From Gibbula magus (lineage: Eukaryota > Mollusca > Gastropoda > Trochida > Trochidae), in contig OW388302.1 of the NCBI GenBank assembly GCA_936450465.1, positions 11,557,530-11,621,529 on the forward strand: a stretch of DNA of 64,000 nt, in the 5' to 3' direction. This document shows positions 34,691 to 45,793 of this stretch, one piece after another. Within the stretch, counting starts at the first letter, position 1; every line of letters begins with the position of its first letter. The position numbers were made by a program, and so were the translations under genes. The notes beneath the pieces were generated by a model that ran no database searches, was not told where the DNA came from, and saw only the letters and a program-made list of their open reading frames with translations.

Positions 34691-35840
34691 CTCATATACC
34701 TGAATATAATAAACTCTGAAACTCTACATAAAATATTTTTTATTTGTTATTTGACTGGTTGTTTCATATCAGAATGATATACTTTGTTATTGTGTTAACA
34801 TGCAATCATCTTCAGTGAAAGGAAGTGATATTAATTTTTTCTCTTTTTTTTACATATTTTCATTATAAGTTGAATGGTTATTGTAAATGGTATTTCCTTA
34901 TACATACAATTTATACATATAACAGCACATATTTATCTTGATTTCATCATACAATACTGAAACATCATAAGCAGTTACATACATAAATATAACTTTAACT
35001 CTAGAAATTCAACATAATATTTGTAAGATGATTGCAGCTGTTCAGTTAGTGTGGAAAACTCATAGTAAGTAAGTGTAATATTTTCTTATGCTAGTAATTT
35101 TAACTGTTATGGAATAATTATATTTTAGATGGCTTATTTGCCAAAAATGTAAACAAAATTGAAATGAAACAATATAATTGATTTGAGACTATAAAGGGAG
35201 ATACGTCTGAAATGCACATGTCTGTGTCTTAACACTTTTACTTACAGGAACTGTTATCAACAAAAGGAGAAACAGAACAACTCTAATTTGTTTCTATATT
35301 CAACATTCAGGAAACTCATATCGTATCGTGTGTTGAAGAAAATTTAATATTTTACGGTTCCATGCATTTCTATAAATAGACCAAAAACATGGATGGGCGG
35401 ACACATCATATGTGTCGAAGTTAGATTTCTTCAGGGCCGCATTCATTTAGTAAATGTGACAACATATTAGTTAATCACCCTATTCTTACCACAAAAAATA
35501 TATGCAAGTCAAGACAAAATGGCAGGAAATTTATTCAATCTCGGCCTTGGCAAAGTAAATGTCTGACCTTTTATATCGTTACGGTAGACCAGTTTTTTGT
35601 GATCTAAATATCATTTCAAAGTAGATTGTGTTCTGAAATTTACAGTTTGGTTATCAAAAGACATCATTATTTTCATTTAAGTCGTTTCCGTGACATGACA
35701 ACGCTTCAAAACGCCGTAGTCGCCGGCAAAATATGTCGTTCTCAGCAAAAAGCCCTTCAGACACTTCCTCATGTTTGTCCGAGGTTGTCTGTTGCTAGGG
35801 ACGGTTGCCAGGGGGCGGGGCTTAATGGATCGGTCTATTG

Positions 35841-36130
35841 CGAGCTTGTCATTTTCGAACTCCATCAAGGTATTTATGCCCTCAAGCATCACACCAAATT
35901 TGGTTATCCTATCTGAAATAGCTTCTGGAAAACGCTGTCCCCTTTGGTGATACCATGAAGAAAGTCCAAAAGTACTGAACAAGGGCAATAACCCTGGGTT
36001 AAAATAATTGCACGCTGTCTTAAGCGGTTTCTGTGAAAAGCTGTCCCCTTTATATCGGACGGACGGACGGACGGATGGACGGACGGAGCTCAAACCTATA
36101 TCCCCCTTCAACTTCGTGGCGGGAGATAAT
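35841..36130 (+). repeat. GGGCAATAACTCC-family repeat, copy 2, right part
   Basis: Continues the copy interrupted at 32960, with CATCAAGGTATTTATGCCC, AAGCATCACACC, GAACAAGGGCAATAACCC and a (GGAC)n stretch at about 36057-36086. It ends CTTCGTGGCGGGAGATAA, the same 3' end as copy 1. The minus frame across this region (35677-36111) reflects the repeat and is not a gene. Confidence 0.75.
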
Positions 36131-36935
36131 TACATCTTAGAATGTTAAGTGAAATATTTTGAATAATTTCATTAAATTGGCTAGGGCAACTCAACGTAAA
36201 CTGATACACTATGTTTTCTAGATTCGGCCTGACTCCACGTTCCAACGATATGACGTCAACCTTTTTGCGCCACTGTCACAATAGTCTAGGACAAGTTTAA
36301 GATAAAGACGATGTAAACAAATATGTGCATTTGTGATTTGATTATTGGGTTTTTGGAGACCTAAACAGATATGTGATAAGAAATTTATTCGTTTGGTGTT
36401 TTGGAATTCAAACACAATGTAAGTTCAGTCTATATATGTAAGTCTGTATTCAATTAGAGAACATTACTTCCAATCATGTAGGCAGGGTAACATGTCATCT
36501 AACCATTATAAGCTGATTAGCAACACGTGTAGTCATTCTCTCTCTAACTTCTCTAACTTCTCGAAGCCTATTAGGGAAGCTCTTGCATTTAGAAAATGTG
36601 TCGTGCCATCTGTAAAAATGTAACTACAGTTTATTTTGTTTAATTAGCTACTCTTGTACATATTGTATACTGTATTTTGATTGGACATGAACCGATGGCG
36701 TACACAAACGAAATAAATGAATTGAATTGGATAAATATGTTTGTATTGTAAGGTTTGGTGCGTAACCACCAAACATAATGTGCATAGCTAAACGACCACG
36801 AGTGATCTCCCTTGTCTTACGTATTGGCCGGTTGTACCGTGCGCATGTACACACCAGCCACAAATAAACCCTAAACCCGTCAATACTTGACGTATGATGT
36901 TCAATACTGATAAAGTTACACAAACGCATGTTCCA
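36131..36935. other. Unique DNA, nothing seen
   Basis: No supported gene. TGACGTCA occurs near 36250 as a single cAMP-response-like palindrome without context. Confidence 0.4.
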
Positions 36936-37299
36936 TCCATTGTTTATCGGGGGGGGGGGGGGGGGGGGGGGGGGGGGTGGGGATAGCGAGTGCTTAGCAC
37001 ATTCAGCTTCGAATCAAGAGGTCCGGGGTTTGAATCCTGCCAGGGGCACGGCAACTTCGTCTACAGGACAGAACTGTTCTACACGCAGTAAGGTTTGGGT
37101 GCAATGCTGCACTGAATATCAGTGGAGTAGCACCTGTGGTACGCCAGTTCCAGCCGATGCTCGAAGGTTTCACTGCAAAGCATAGCCACATGGCTTTGCG
37201 GGCTTTCTCCCTGCCATAATACTAGCAGCTGTGATATATAAGTGAAATACTCTTGAAAGTGGCGATAAACCCCAAATTATCTCATCTCCATTGTTTATC
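36936..37299 (+). mobile_element. tRNA-derived SINE (family 1, copy 1) with target duplication and G-run
   Basis: TCCATTGTTTATC at 36936-36948 is repeated exactly at 37287-37299, a 13-bp target-site duplication. Between them are a 29-base G run (36949-36977) and a tRNA-like head GGGATAGCGAGTGCTTAGC with a B box GGGTTTGAATCC (about 37026-37037). A body of about 200 bp follows and ends GAAAGTGGCGATAAACCCC with a short CTCA-type tail. Pol III promoters lie inside such heads, and movement depends on a partner LINE. A second copy in minus orientation at 62721-62973 shares the body but lacks the B-box region. Confidence 0.88.
36949..36977 (+). repeat. 29-base G homopolymer at the SINE 5' edge
   Basis: The run lies exactly between the left target duplication and the tRNA-like head. 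The other SINE copy starts with GGGGGCGGGATAGC, so the run is likely an expansion of the element's G-rich 5' end. Its exact length may be unreliable in sequencing. Confidence 0.9.
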
Positions 37300-38475
37300 A
37301 TTGTTACATTATTAAATGCTTATTGTTTATAGAAGTTTGTATCCACACAAGTCCCCTATGTCTACTATGTTGTTACCTATTACTTAAAACTGAAATTACT
37401 TTAAGTCTAGTCTCGTCATATAACAATGCTATTGAACAAAATCTCGCTGGATATGCACTGCCATTCAACATTATTTTGAAAACAAATTGTAATAATTTAT
37501 AAAGAACTATCCCGATTTTCACATCACATACATTTCCGTAGGTTTTCACGATATCAGATGATGGGTATTGATATTATTTAACACCATGTTAATTCATTGT
37601 AAAACAAGTATTTATCGGTGCTTTTACAATGTATTTATTCCATTTAAAGGCGCTGTAGTACGTTTTCTTACAGAGTAAAACGTGACCTCACCAAAAGGTA
37701 AATAAATTTAACCAATGGCGACATAATACTCTTGAAACAATAAAAAAAAAGAGGTTTAAAACGAATGTACGTTGGTCGGTTTAGTCATGTGAGTCTATTT
37801 TCCTTCAAGCAGCCATTTTCACATTAAAATTGCCACTTGAAGGTTGTTCTTCTGACACTTCTTGAAAACATTAAAAAGGATTCACTTAAACTTACCAGGA
37901 CCCTATTTGCAAACTCAAAAATGCAAATGGTAGGCATGTTATAATGATATGTTAAGATAGCATATAGGGGATTGCAAAACCTATATATAATGAAACGATA
38001 AGATTACACCTCTACCACCCAGTCAAACCACTAATCATGTGTTAAATATACAGAGGTGCATAGAGCCCAATTATTTTAAAGGAGAGCAACTAGCAAGGAT
38101 AACGCGAAACTGATTTTGATAAACGTACGTTAGACTGTATTCAAATCGCAACAGTAAATACTTGTTCATGGTTTGTTGATGCTGGCCATGTGAACATAAT
38201 ACTTCTGCAATCTCAGAGTTAAAACCTGTTCTTGGCATGTACCTGTATCCACTGGAATGAATCCACATATGCACTGTATGTATGCATATATGTCAAAGTA
38301 CAAGCGAATGGGATAAGTCAACACATTTACTTACAGTGACATTTTACGAGCTTGTTGCCTTATAGGCACAATCATGTAATAATTAATTTGCAGCTTATAT
38401 ATGACGAAATATTGTATTTCAATAGTATAGATCGTTTGTGTTGTATTGTTAACATAGTTTCAATACTTTCTAATT
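37300..38475. other. AT-rich unique DNA, nothing seen
   Basis: No coding frame, RNA gene or clear repeat recognised. The frames present are short and lack recognisable domains. Confidence 0.4.
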
Positions 38476-39050
38476 AAAACTAGAAATATGTGCATGTGAT
38501 ACACTGTGATGTCCCCCGCTCCAACTTTCAGTCATCTTACCCTAATTTTCACTTATGAAAGAGACAATCCAAAAAGGTTAATATATTAGAACAAAATAAA
38601 CTTCCTCTTAGTTCAAATTGTGTCCCTTTTCTGGCCTTTTTGCTAAACATTGTTTCAAAGAAAACCCCAAAAAATATCTTAATCAAAATAACCTAAGTAG
38701 CAAAAGGCACCAATCCAAGTCAAACCGCATACCAAGTTTCGTAAAAAAAAATAATGCATAGATATTGAGCTGGAGGCCGCCACATGCACAAAGTTCAAAC
38801 TCTTTCAATGGAACCCAATAAATAAAAAAAATCAGAATACTCTAAGTAGCAAAAGGCGCCACTCCACCAGTAGGTCGTCTAACCACATACCGCATTTCGT
38901 AAAAAAAAAACATATTAAACGTTTTTTTAGATTTAACCCGGAAACGAAAGCATTTCGGCATCACAGAAGTACGGAATTACGTAACTATGAATGAAGGTTA
39001 AAACATTATGTCTTCCGCAAAGCTTTGCGAGGAACATAATAAAAGTAGTT
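38476..39050. repeat. Degenerate dispersed element, possibly Helitron2-like
   Basis: Begins ACTAGAAATATGTGCATG and ends near a perfect palindrome CGCAAAGCTTTGCG (about 39017-39030) followed by AGGAACATAATAA. An internal block with CTAAGTAGCAAAAGGC followed by CATACC and TTTCGTAAAAAAAA occurs twice (about 38693-38750 and 38840-38910). The CTAG start and palindromic far end resemble the better-supported element at 48897-50060, but the hairpin next to CTAG is weak here, so the class is tentative. Confidence 0.4.
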
Positions 39051-39659
39051 GTTTACAATTTGGAACCTTTGGTCTTTCTTCCAGAACTGGACATAATCAA
39101 ACCGTCACTTCAAATATCCTTATGACTTTAAATGTCTTATGAATTTAAACATACTAAAAGGACTAATTTGTCATTGCAATATTACAGTATAAAAATGCTC
39201 TACCAAACATTCAAACTTGTAATTTAAATTAATCATATAATATACATATATAATACAGTAGAAAACGTTCCCCTTTGCAAAATCCGTTGAGATAGGAAAA
39301 CGGATAATTCAATCATTAAACATATTTGAGTCAGGTTAACTCAAATCAGATGAGATAAGCTGATTTTTTCATATTTATAGTGCTGATGGTTAGGTCATAT
39401 TATCAACTGCATCCACATCCTAATAACACGATAATGAACATTCAAAATACGAAATAAATGAAGAAATTATTATGGACTGTATGAAAAATGTAATATCTTA
39501 TTATACATACTAATTATTATTACATATAGTACACATACATCGTTAGGTTAATGTTGTCATTGCCCACAATACAAATTAAGACAGGTTAATCAAAGTCAGT
39601 GAAATTATTAATCGAAATATACGCAAAATAAAGTCAATTATTCAAATACCTATCTGTTG
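39051..39659. other. AT-rich unique DNA, nothing seen
   Basis: No gene or clear repeat seen up to the inverted terminal repeat of the next element. Confidence 0.4.
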
Positions 39660-40189
39660 ACTAGACCTACTTTGACTACCTCCTCTAGTATGCTATTTCA
39701 ACCTTAACACAGACGAAAACTTGAACAGTGGAGTAAGGGGTGCGTAAAATCCCTTATCCAAGGGCAGGTAAGTCTGCCTGGTCTCGTTAGGTCACTACCG
39801 GAATAAGTCACTCTCCTTTCAGTTGCAGGACAAGACAGACGTGTTTTGTTCTGAGACTGGGTATTTTTAGCGCTGTTTGTTGCTAACTTGCTATGTCTAT
39901 CTTGTATTTATTTAAGACATAGTTTTCAACGCCTTAATCTACGTTCGTCGTTAACAGGTTGTTTAGACAATCTGTTTCAGCTAGGGTTTGAGTTACAGGG
40001 GGCCTTGTTGACATGTGCTAGCTGTGTGCTACCTGGCGGGGTGGCTGCATGCTTTGCACGTGCAAATCGTGTCTTTTGTTTTTCTCTCACCTTCGTCGGT
40101 TAACTGCTTGGTTCGCACGGTTTAAGTCGTACCTTCCGCCAGTGCCTTTGTTCGCTGTTGGTAATTGACTAGCATCGTCTCGCCTGTGA

Positions 40190-40960
40190 CTCGCTTCGCC
40201 TGTCATTCGCTTCGCCAGTCTTTTGCTTTCGGTTTGTATCAACTTGACTCGTGTTGTCTCGCCAGTGACTCGCTTCGCCAGTTACTCGCTTCGCCAGGCA
40301 TTCCCCTAAGGTTCGATTCTACTTGACTCGCATCATCTCGCCAGTGACTTGCTAAAGGTCACTTGCTTCGCCAGTCTATCGCCTTAGGTTGAATCAACTG
40401 GGCTCTCTTCATCTTCTAGTAACTCGCTTCGCCAGTGACGCGCTTCGCCAGTCATTCGCCTTAGGCTTGATTCTACTTGACTCGCATCATCTCGCCAGTG
40501 ACTTGCAAAGATCACTCGCTTCGCCAGTCTATCGCCTTTGGCTCGACGCTCGCGTAGGCTCCGCCTGTCATTCGCTTCGCCAAGGTTTCACTTCGCCAGT
40601 CATTCGCCTTAGGCTCGATTCTACTTGACTCGCATCGTCTCGCCAGCGACTTGCAAAGGTCACTCGCTTCGCCAGTCTATCGCCTTAGATTTGACTCTCG
40701 CAGAGGGTTCGCTTCGCCAAGCATTCGCTATCGCCAGTCATTCGCCTTGGGCTTGATTCTACTTGACTCGCATCGTCTCGCCAGTGACATGCAAAGCTCA
40801 CTCACTTCGCCAGTCTATCACCTTAGGCTCGACGCTCGCGTAGGCTCAATTTCGTCTTGACTCGCATCGTCTCGCTAGTGACTCGCTTCGCCTGTCATTC
40901 GCTTCGTTGTCATTCGTTTCGCCAGTCTTTCGCCTTCAGGTTGTATCTACTTGTGACGTG
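40190..40960 (+). repeat. CGCTTCGCCAGT-type imperfect direct repeats in the element leader
   Basis: Segments containing GACTCGCATC(A/G)TCTCGCCAG and CTCGCTTCGCCAGTCTATCG recur at spacings of about 140-160 bp (near 40326, 40484, 40627, 40767 and 40860). Short frames across them read as LASPVIRL-like peptides and are not genes. The part after 40366 is repeated in the tandem copy at +2883. Confidence 0.75.
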
Positions 40961-41300
40961 ATTCGTCTTGTCTTGTAGTGTTTGACTTAGTCAGTGTCTC
41001 GCCTTGTTTCACCAGTTAATTACATTGTCTGGCGGGTAGTTGATATTGACTTTGTTCTCTTCGAGGTCGGAGCCTCTGCTTTCAGCTTGTTGCCTTGCGT
41101 ATATTCACTTACGCGTCTCGTCGAGTTTACGCTATTGGTAATAAGCTATCAGAAGGGTTGTTGTTCTTACGCTACTTAGGTGTTTCGCGTCAGTGACGTT
41201 AAGCGTGCGAGTGTCTCGCCTTTCGCTCACCTGCGTAAGTGACCCGTTTGTCACTCACCTTTGTCTAGGTTACGCGTGTTAGTGATTCGCCTACTTCGTC

Positions 41301-42217
41301 ATGTACTCCGCCTTTTGTACAAATTGCGGAGGTAGAAAGTCTGCCGTCAAGGATCCGCACTTGTTGTGTAGAAAGTGCAAGGACCTATGCGAAGAAGATT
41401 TTCGTTGCGACGAGTGTGCACCTCTCTCCGCTTCAGACTTTCATGCGTATGTCTCGGCCATTCCCAAGTCCGTCGCCGATAGGACTGCTTTTCAGAAACG
41501 TTCGGCTTCAACGAGTAAATGTCATTAGGTGTCTCCCATTCGTCACGTCTCCACAGGAGGCGGTAGACATTGTACTTACAGAACGGGAGGATGAGTTCAA
41601 CCGGGAGTCGCCTGTTTTATCCGACTCCGCTAGGGGTTCGAGAGATATCGCTCTCTCCCCCTTCTCGTTCGCGTTCGCGTCGTACTTCGCCTCCCCCTTC
41701 GCCAGACAAGCGTATGTCGCCTTTGAGACTAAAGGTCGGCGGACCCTCCACACCCAAGAGCAAGAAGAAGAAGACCAAGAAGGATAGGTTTGACAAAGTC
41801 AATCAGGACCTCCTGCTTGCGTCCGTTAAAGACATGGTCTCTTCGTTGCTGGATGCTCGGTTGGGTCCGCTGGCTTTGCCTAGTCTCACCATCCTCGCTA
41901 CTACGCTAGGTCGTGAACCCAATGCGGACTCCGTGTCTCAGGGGTCGCGTCCCACGTCCTCAACGGCCTGCGGGTCCGTTGCCTCCTAGCGTGCTTCTCA
42001 CACCCCTACTCGTCGTGTCACGGTGCTGTCGCCCACTCGGGATTCCATGCCAGACTCGGCGGAGCGTGACGTCCCCTTTGTTGATGTATCGGATCCTCCG
42101 TTCATCAATATAGTATCAAATGCGGAGGATATGGGGTTGCCAGAGGGTCCGCCGGTTATCGATCCAGTCGCCATGCTGTCAGAGGTGGCTTCGTTTGCGG
42201 AGGTACCACTCAGGTAG
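41301..42217 (+). pseudogene. Gag-like ORF1 remnant with Cys-rich N-terminus (copy 1)
   Basis: The frame from ATG 41301 encodes about 75 residues with CTNCGG, CRKC and CDEC pairs, a zinc-ribbon-like pattern reminiscent of ORF1 N-termini in DIRS-like elements. It ends at a stop near 41526. The likely continuation is in another frame: a Ser/Arg-rich then Lys-rich segment (SPPSRSRSRRTSPPPSP, KSKKKKTKKDRFDKV) at 41570-41989. After a TAG at 41987-41989 the same frame carries an acidic stretch to 42217. At least one frameshift and one in-frame stop interrupt it, so it is dead. Its role would be RNA or nucleoprotein binding; this is inferred from position and composition. Confidence 0.5.
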
Positions 42218-42571
42218 GTCAGCGTGTCGGGACCTCGATCGTCGGCAGCCAGGAAGGCTTCCTTTTGTCCTGATGGGGACTTAGCTCGCTCTTCCGCTGC
42301 ATAGGCTCCTGCTGGATGCATCCGAGGATATGGAGCAGGTCATCTCGACTGCGATTCCAGGCCGTCTGCTTCCGCCATTAGTGGTGTCAGATAAGCGCCG
42401 ACGTCAATTGCCCTTGTACCAGACTCCCTTTCAACTTGTCCCGCTTGTTCTTGATCAGGGTGCGTCTCAGTTGATTGCCCCCGAACCGCCCCATCGCGTT
42501 ACTGATGCGCAGTTTACGCATCTCGACAGAGAGGCTCACACAGTGTTAGGGCTGGGCAACAACATGGCGTT

Positions 42572-42910
42572 CAGCTGTCAGTCACCAAGGAGCTAGATAA
42601 GCGAGCGTTGGGGGTGTACCTGAGGTCGGCGGTCATTGATGCGTAGAAGGCCGCTGACCTGCCTCCTCCTTCGCGTTCAAACCCTCATGAGATCCGTGCA
42701 GTTTCAGCCACGATGGCTTACCACTGCAACATCGCGGTTTCGGATGTCATGGCGGGGTGATTTTGGCGTTACTCAGAGGTCTTCGCCAACCATTACCTAC
42801 GAGATGTCTCCACAGCAGATCTTGAAGGCATCTCTAGGCTGGGTCCACAAGTTTTCGCTCAGTTGAAGGTGGTCCACCCAACCAGACCAAGAAGGGGTCA
42901 GCCTTCTTAG
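42572..42910 (+). pseudogene. Tyrosine recombinase C-terminal remnant (copy 1)
   Basis: In one frame the sequence shows NPHEIRAVSATMAY (H at 42686, R at 42695; the HxxR box) followed about 35 codons later by FANHYLRDVS, with the candidate nucleophile Tyr at 42794. This order is the catalytic end of tyrosine recombinases used by DIRS-like retrotransposons to integrate circular DNA. A TAG at 42644-42646 and a TGA at 42758-42760 break the frame, and the N-terminal catalytic Arg region is absent. The frame ends at 42908-42910. Confidence 0.6.
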
Positions 42911-44183
42911 GAGCTTAAGATGCTCATTGTAAATAAACTTTGGTTGCATTGTTAGCTACTTCTCTGTTGTTTGTTCTTTAGATTCGCTTTAACACCCCCT
43001 CCCCGTTGGGGTTGGGGGCAGTGTGTTGATCAGAAGTTGAGTGGCTGGGTTGTCTCTTCGATCCGCTCAGCGGTAGAGATGGTATCTCCCGGGCTGTGCC
43101 TTGTCCTCACCACAGGGTGGAGGACGCGTAGGTTAGCTTACACTCAGGGATGGTTGCTGGTCTCGTCTCTACCACATATCTACTGACCCGCCTCCATGCG
43201 GTGGGATTCTAGGCAAAGTAGGTCTAGTATAAATAATAACGTTTAATCATTCGCCAGTCTATCGCCTTAGGTTGAATCAACTGGGCTCTCTTCATCTTCT
43301 AGTAACTCGCTTCGCCAGTGACGCGCTTCGCCAGTCATTCGCCTTAGGCTTGATTCTACTTGACTCGCATCATCTCGCCAGTGACTTGCAAAGATCACTC
43401 GCTTCGCCAGTCTATCGCCTTTGGCTCGACGCTCGCGTAGGCTCCGCCTGTCATTCGCTTCGCCAAGGTTTCACTTCGCCAGTCATTCGCCTTAGGCTCG
43501 ATTCTACTTGACTCGCATCGTCTCGCCAGCGACTTGCAAAGGTCACTCGCTTCGCCAGTCTATCGCCTTAGATTTGACTCTCGCAGAGGGTTCGCTTCGC
43601 CAAGCATTCGCTATCGCCAGTCATTCGCCTTGGGCTTGATTCTACTTGACTCGCATCGTCTCGCCAGTGACATGCAAAGCTCACTCACTTCGCCAGTCTA
43701 TCACCTTAGGCTCGACGCTCGCGTAGGCTCAATTTCGTCTTGACTCGCATCGTCTCGCTAGTGACTCGCTTCGCCTGTCATTCGCTTCGTTGTCATTCGT
43801 TTCGCCAGTCTTTCGCCTTCAGGTTGTATCTACTTGTGACGTGATTCGTCTTGTCTTGTAGTGTTTGACTTAGTCAGTGTCTCGCCTTGTTTCACCAGTT
43901 AATTACATTGTCTGGCGGGTAGTTGATATTGACTTTGTTCTCTTCGAGGTCGGAGCCTCTGCTTTCAGCTTGTTGCCTTGCGTATATTCACTTACGCGTC
44001 TCGTCGAGTTTACGCTATTGGTAATAAGCTATCAGAAGGGTTGTTGTTCTTACGCTACTTAGGTGTTTCGCGTCAGTGACGTTAAGCGTGCGAGTGTCTC
44101 GCCTTTCGCTCACCTGCGTAAGTGACCCGTTTGTCACTCACCTTTGTCTAGGTTACGCGTGTTAGTGATTCGCCTACTTCGTC

Positions 44184-45100
44184 ATGTACTCCGCCTTTTG
44201 TACAAATTGCGGAGGTAGAAAGTCTGCCGTCAAGGATCCGCACTTGTTGTGTAGAAAGTGCAAGGACCTATGCGAAGAAGATTTTCGTTGCGACGAGTGT
44301 GCACCTCTCTCCGCTTCAGACTTTCATGCGTATGTCTCGGCCATTCCCAAGTCCGTCGCCGATAGGACTGCTTTTCAGAAACGTTCGGCTTCAACGAGTA
44401 AATGTCATTAGGTGTCTCCCATTCGTCACGTCTCCACAGGAGGCGGTAGACATTGTACTTACAGAACGGGAGGATGAGTTCAACCGGGAGTCGCCTGTTT
44501 TATCCGACTCCGCTAGGGGTTCGAGAGATATCGCTCTCTCCCCCTTCTCGTTCGCGTTCGCGTCGTACTTCGCCTCCCCCTTCGCCAGACAAGCGTATGT
44601 CGCCTTTGAGACTAAAGGTCGGCGGACCCTCCACACCCAAGAGCAAGAAGAAGAAGACCAAGAAGGATAGGTTTGACAAAGTCAATCAGGACCTCCTGCT
44701 TGCGTCCGTTAAAGACATGGTCTCTTCGTTGCTGGATGCTCGGTTGGGTCCGCTGGCTTTGCCTAGTCTCACCATCCTCGCTACTACGCTAGGTCGTGAA
44801 CCCAATGCAGACTCCGTGTCTCAGGGGTCGCGTCCCACGTCCTCAACGGCCTGCGGGTCTGTTGCCTCCTAGCGTGCTTCTCACACCCCTACTCGTCGTG
44901 TCACGGTGCTGTCGCCCACTCGGGATTCCATGCCAGACTCGGCGGAGCGTGACGTCCCCTTTGTTGATGTATCGGATCCTCCGTTCATCAATATAGTATC
45001 AAATGCGGAGGATATGGGGTTGCCAGAGGGTCCGCCGGTTATCGATCCAGTCGCCATGCTGTCAGAGGTGGCTTCGTTTGCGGAGGTACCACTCAGGTAG
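44184..45100 (+). pseudogene. Gag-like ORF1 remnant (copy 2)
   Basis: Duplicate of 41301-42217 with the same Cys-rich start, frame change and in-frame TAG. It differs at 44809 (A for G) and 44860 (T for C). Confidence 0.5.
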
Positions 45101-45454
45101 GTCAGCGTGTCGGGACCTCGATCGTCGGCAGCCAGGAAGGCTTCCTTTTGTCCTGATGGGGACTTAGCTCGCTCTTCCGCTGCATAGGCTCCTGCTGGAT
45201 GCATCCGAGGATATGGAGCAGGTCATCTCGACTGCGATTCCAGGCCGTCTGCTTCCGCCATTAGTGGTGTCAGATAAGCGCCGACGTCAATTGCCCTTGT
45301 ACCAGACTCCCTTTCAACTTGTCCCGCTTGTTCTTGATCAGGGTGCGTCTCAGTTGATTGCCCCCGAACCGCCCCATCGCGTTACTGATGCGCAGTTTAC
45401 GCATCTCGACAGAGAGGCTCACACAGTGTTAGGGCTGGGCAACAACATGGCGTT

Positions 45455-45793
45455 CAGCTGTCAGTCACCAAGGAGCTAGATAAGCGAGCGTTGGGGGTGT
45501 ACCTGAGGTCGGCGGTCATTGATGCGTAGAAGGCCGCTGACCTGCCTCCTCCTTCGCGTTCAAACCCTCATGAGATCCGTGCAGTTTCAGCCACGATGGC
45601 TTACCACTGCAACATCGCGGTTTCGGATGTCATGGCGGGGTGATTTTGGCGTTACTCAGAGGTCTTCGCCAACCATTACCTACGAGATGTCTCCACAGCA
45701 GATCTTGAAGGCATCTCTAGGCTGGGTCCACAAGTTTTCGCTCAGTCGAAGGTGGTCCACCCAACCAGACCAAGAAGGGGTCAGCCTTCTTAG
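45455..45793 (+). pseudogene. Tyrosine recombinase C-terminal remnant (copy 2)
   Basis: Duplicate of 42572-42910 with the same HEIR and NHYLRDV motifs and the same two in-frame stops. It differs at 45747 (C for T), which changes one residue. Confidence 0.6.

Larger units (their letters stand above)
32961..35840. mobile_element. 2,880-bp DNA transposon-like element with 30-bp TIRs
   Basis: The left end (32961-32990) starts CAATAGACCGATCCATTAAG. The right end (35811-35840) is its inverted copy, with 28 of 30 positions matching. The element cleanly splits an older dispersed repeat, which proves insertion. Just inside the left TIR are a GC box (CTCCGCCCC), a CCAAT box (AACCAATCAG at about 33000-33009) and ATGGCGGG at 33069, so this end looks like a promoter. 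The interior is AT-rich with no long frame and no recognisable transposase, so the element is probably non-autonomous or decayed. Exon-like signals are present: acceptor TATTTTCAG at about 33808, donor AAAGTAAGTATG at about 33919, acceptor TTTAATTTTTCAG at about 34533 and AATAAA near 34662. I could not assign a superfamily, and the target-site duplication is unclear because of an A-run. Confidence 0.8.
39660..43249 (+). mobile_element. Decayed DIRS-like tyrosine-recombinase retrotransposon (copy 1)
   Basis: ACTAGACCTACTTTG at 39660-39674 is inverted as CAAAGTAGGTCTAGT at 43214-43228, giving inverted termini as in DIRS elements. From left to right: a GC-rich leader with repeated CGCTTCGCCAGT motifs, a zinc-binding gag-like reading frame from 41301, more gag-like sequence to about 42596, then the end of a tyrosine recombinase (42572-42910). 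No reverse transcriptase, RNase H or methyltransferase region was found between them, so this is an internal-deletion derivative. It also carries frameshifts and stops. The base composition differs sharply from the AT-rich flanks. Confidence 0.65.

Noticed and set aside
35677..36111. 144-codon minus-strand frame
   Set aside because: Spans the right TIR of the 2,880-bp element and the GGGCAATAACTCC repeat, including the (GGAC)n run; a composite of repeats.
36978..37050. A genuine tRNA gene
   Set aside because: The B box is present but the head does not fold as a full cloverleaf by eye. It continues into a SINE body flanked by a 13-bp target duplication.
40389..40860. Frames reading LASPVIRL-like peptides in the DIRS-like leader
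   Set aside because: Imperfect direct repeats of CGCTTCGCCAGT cause them; the real coding evidence starts at 41301.
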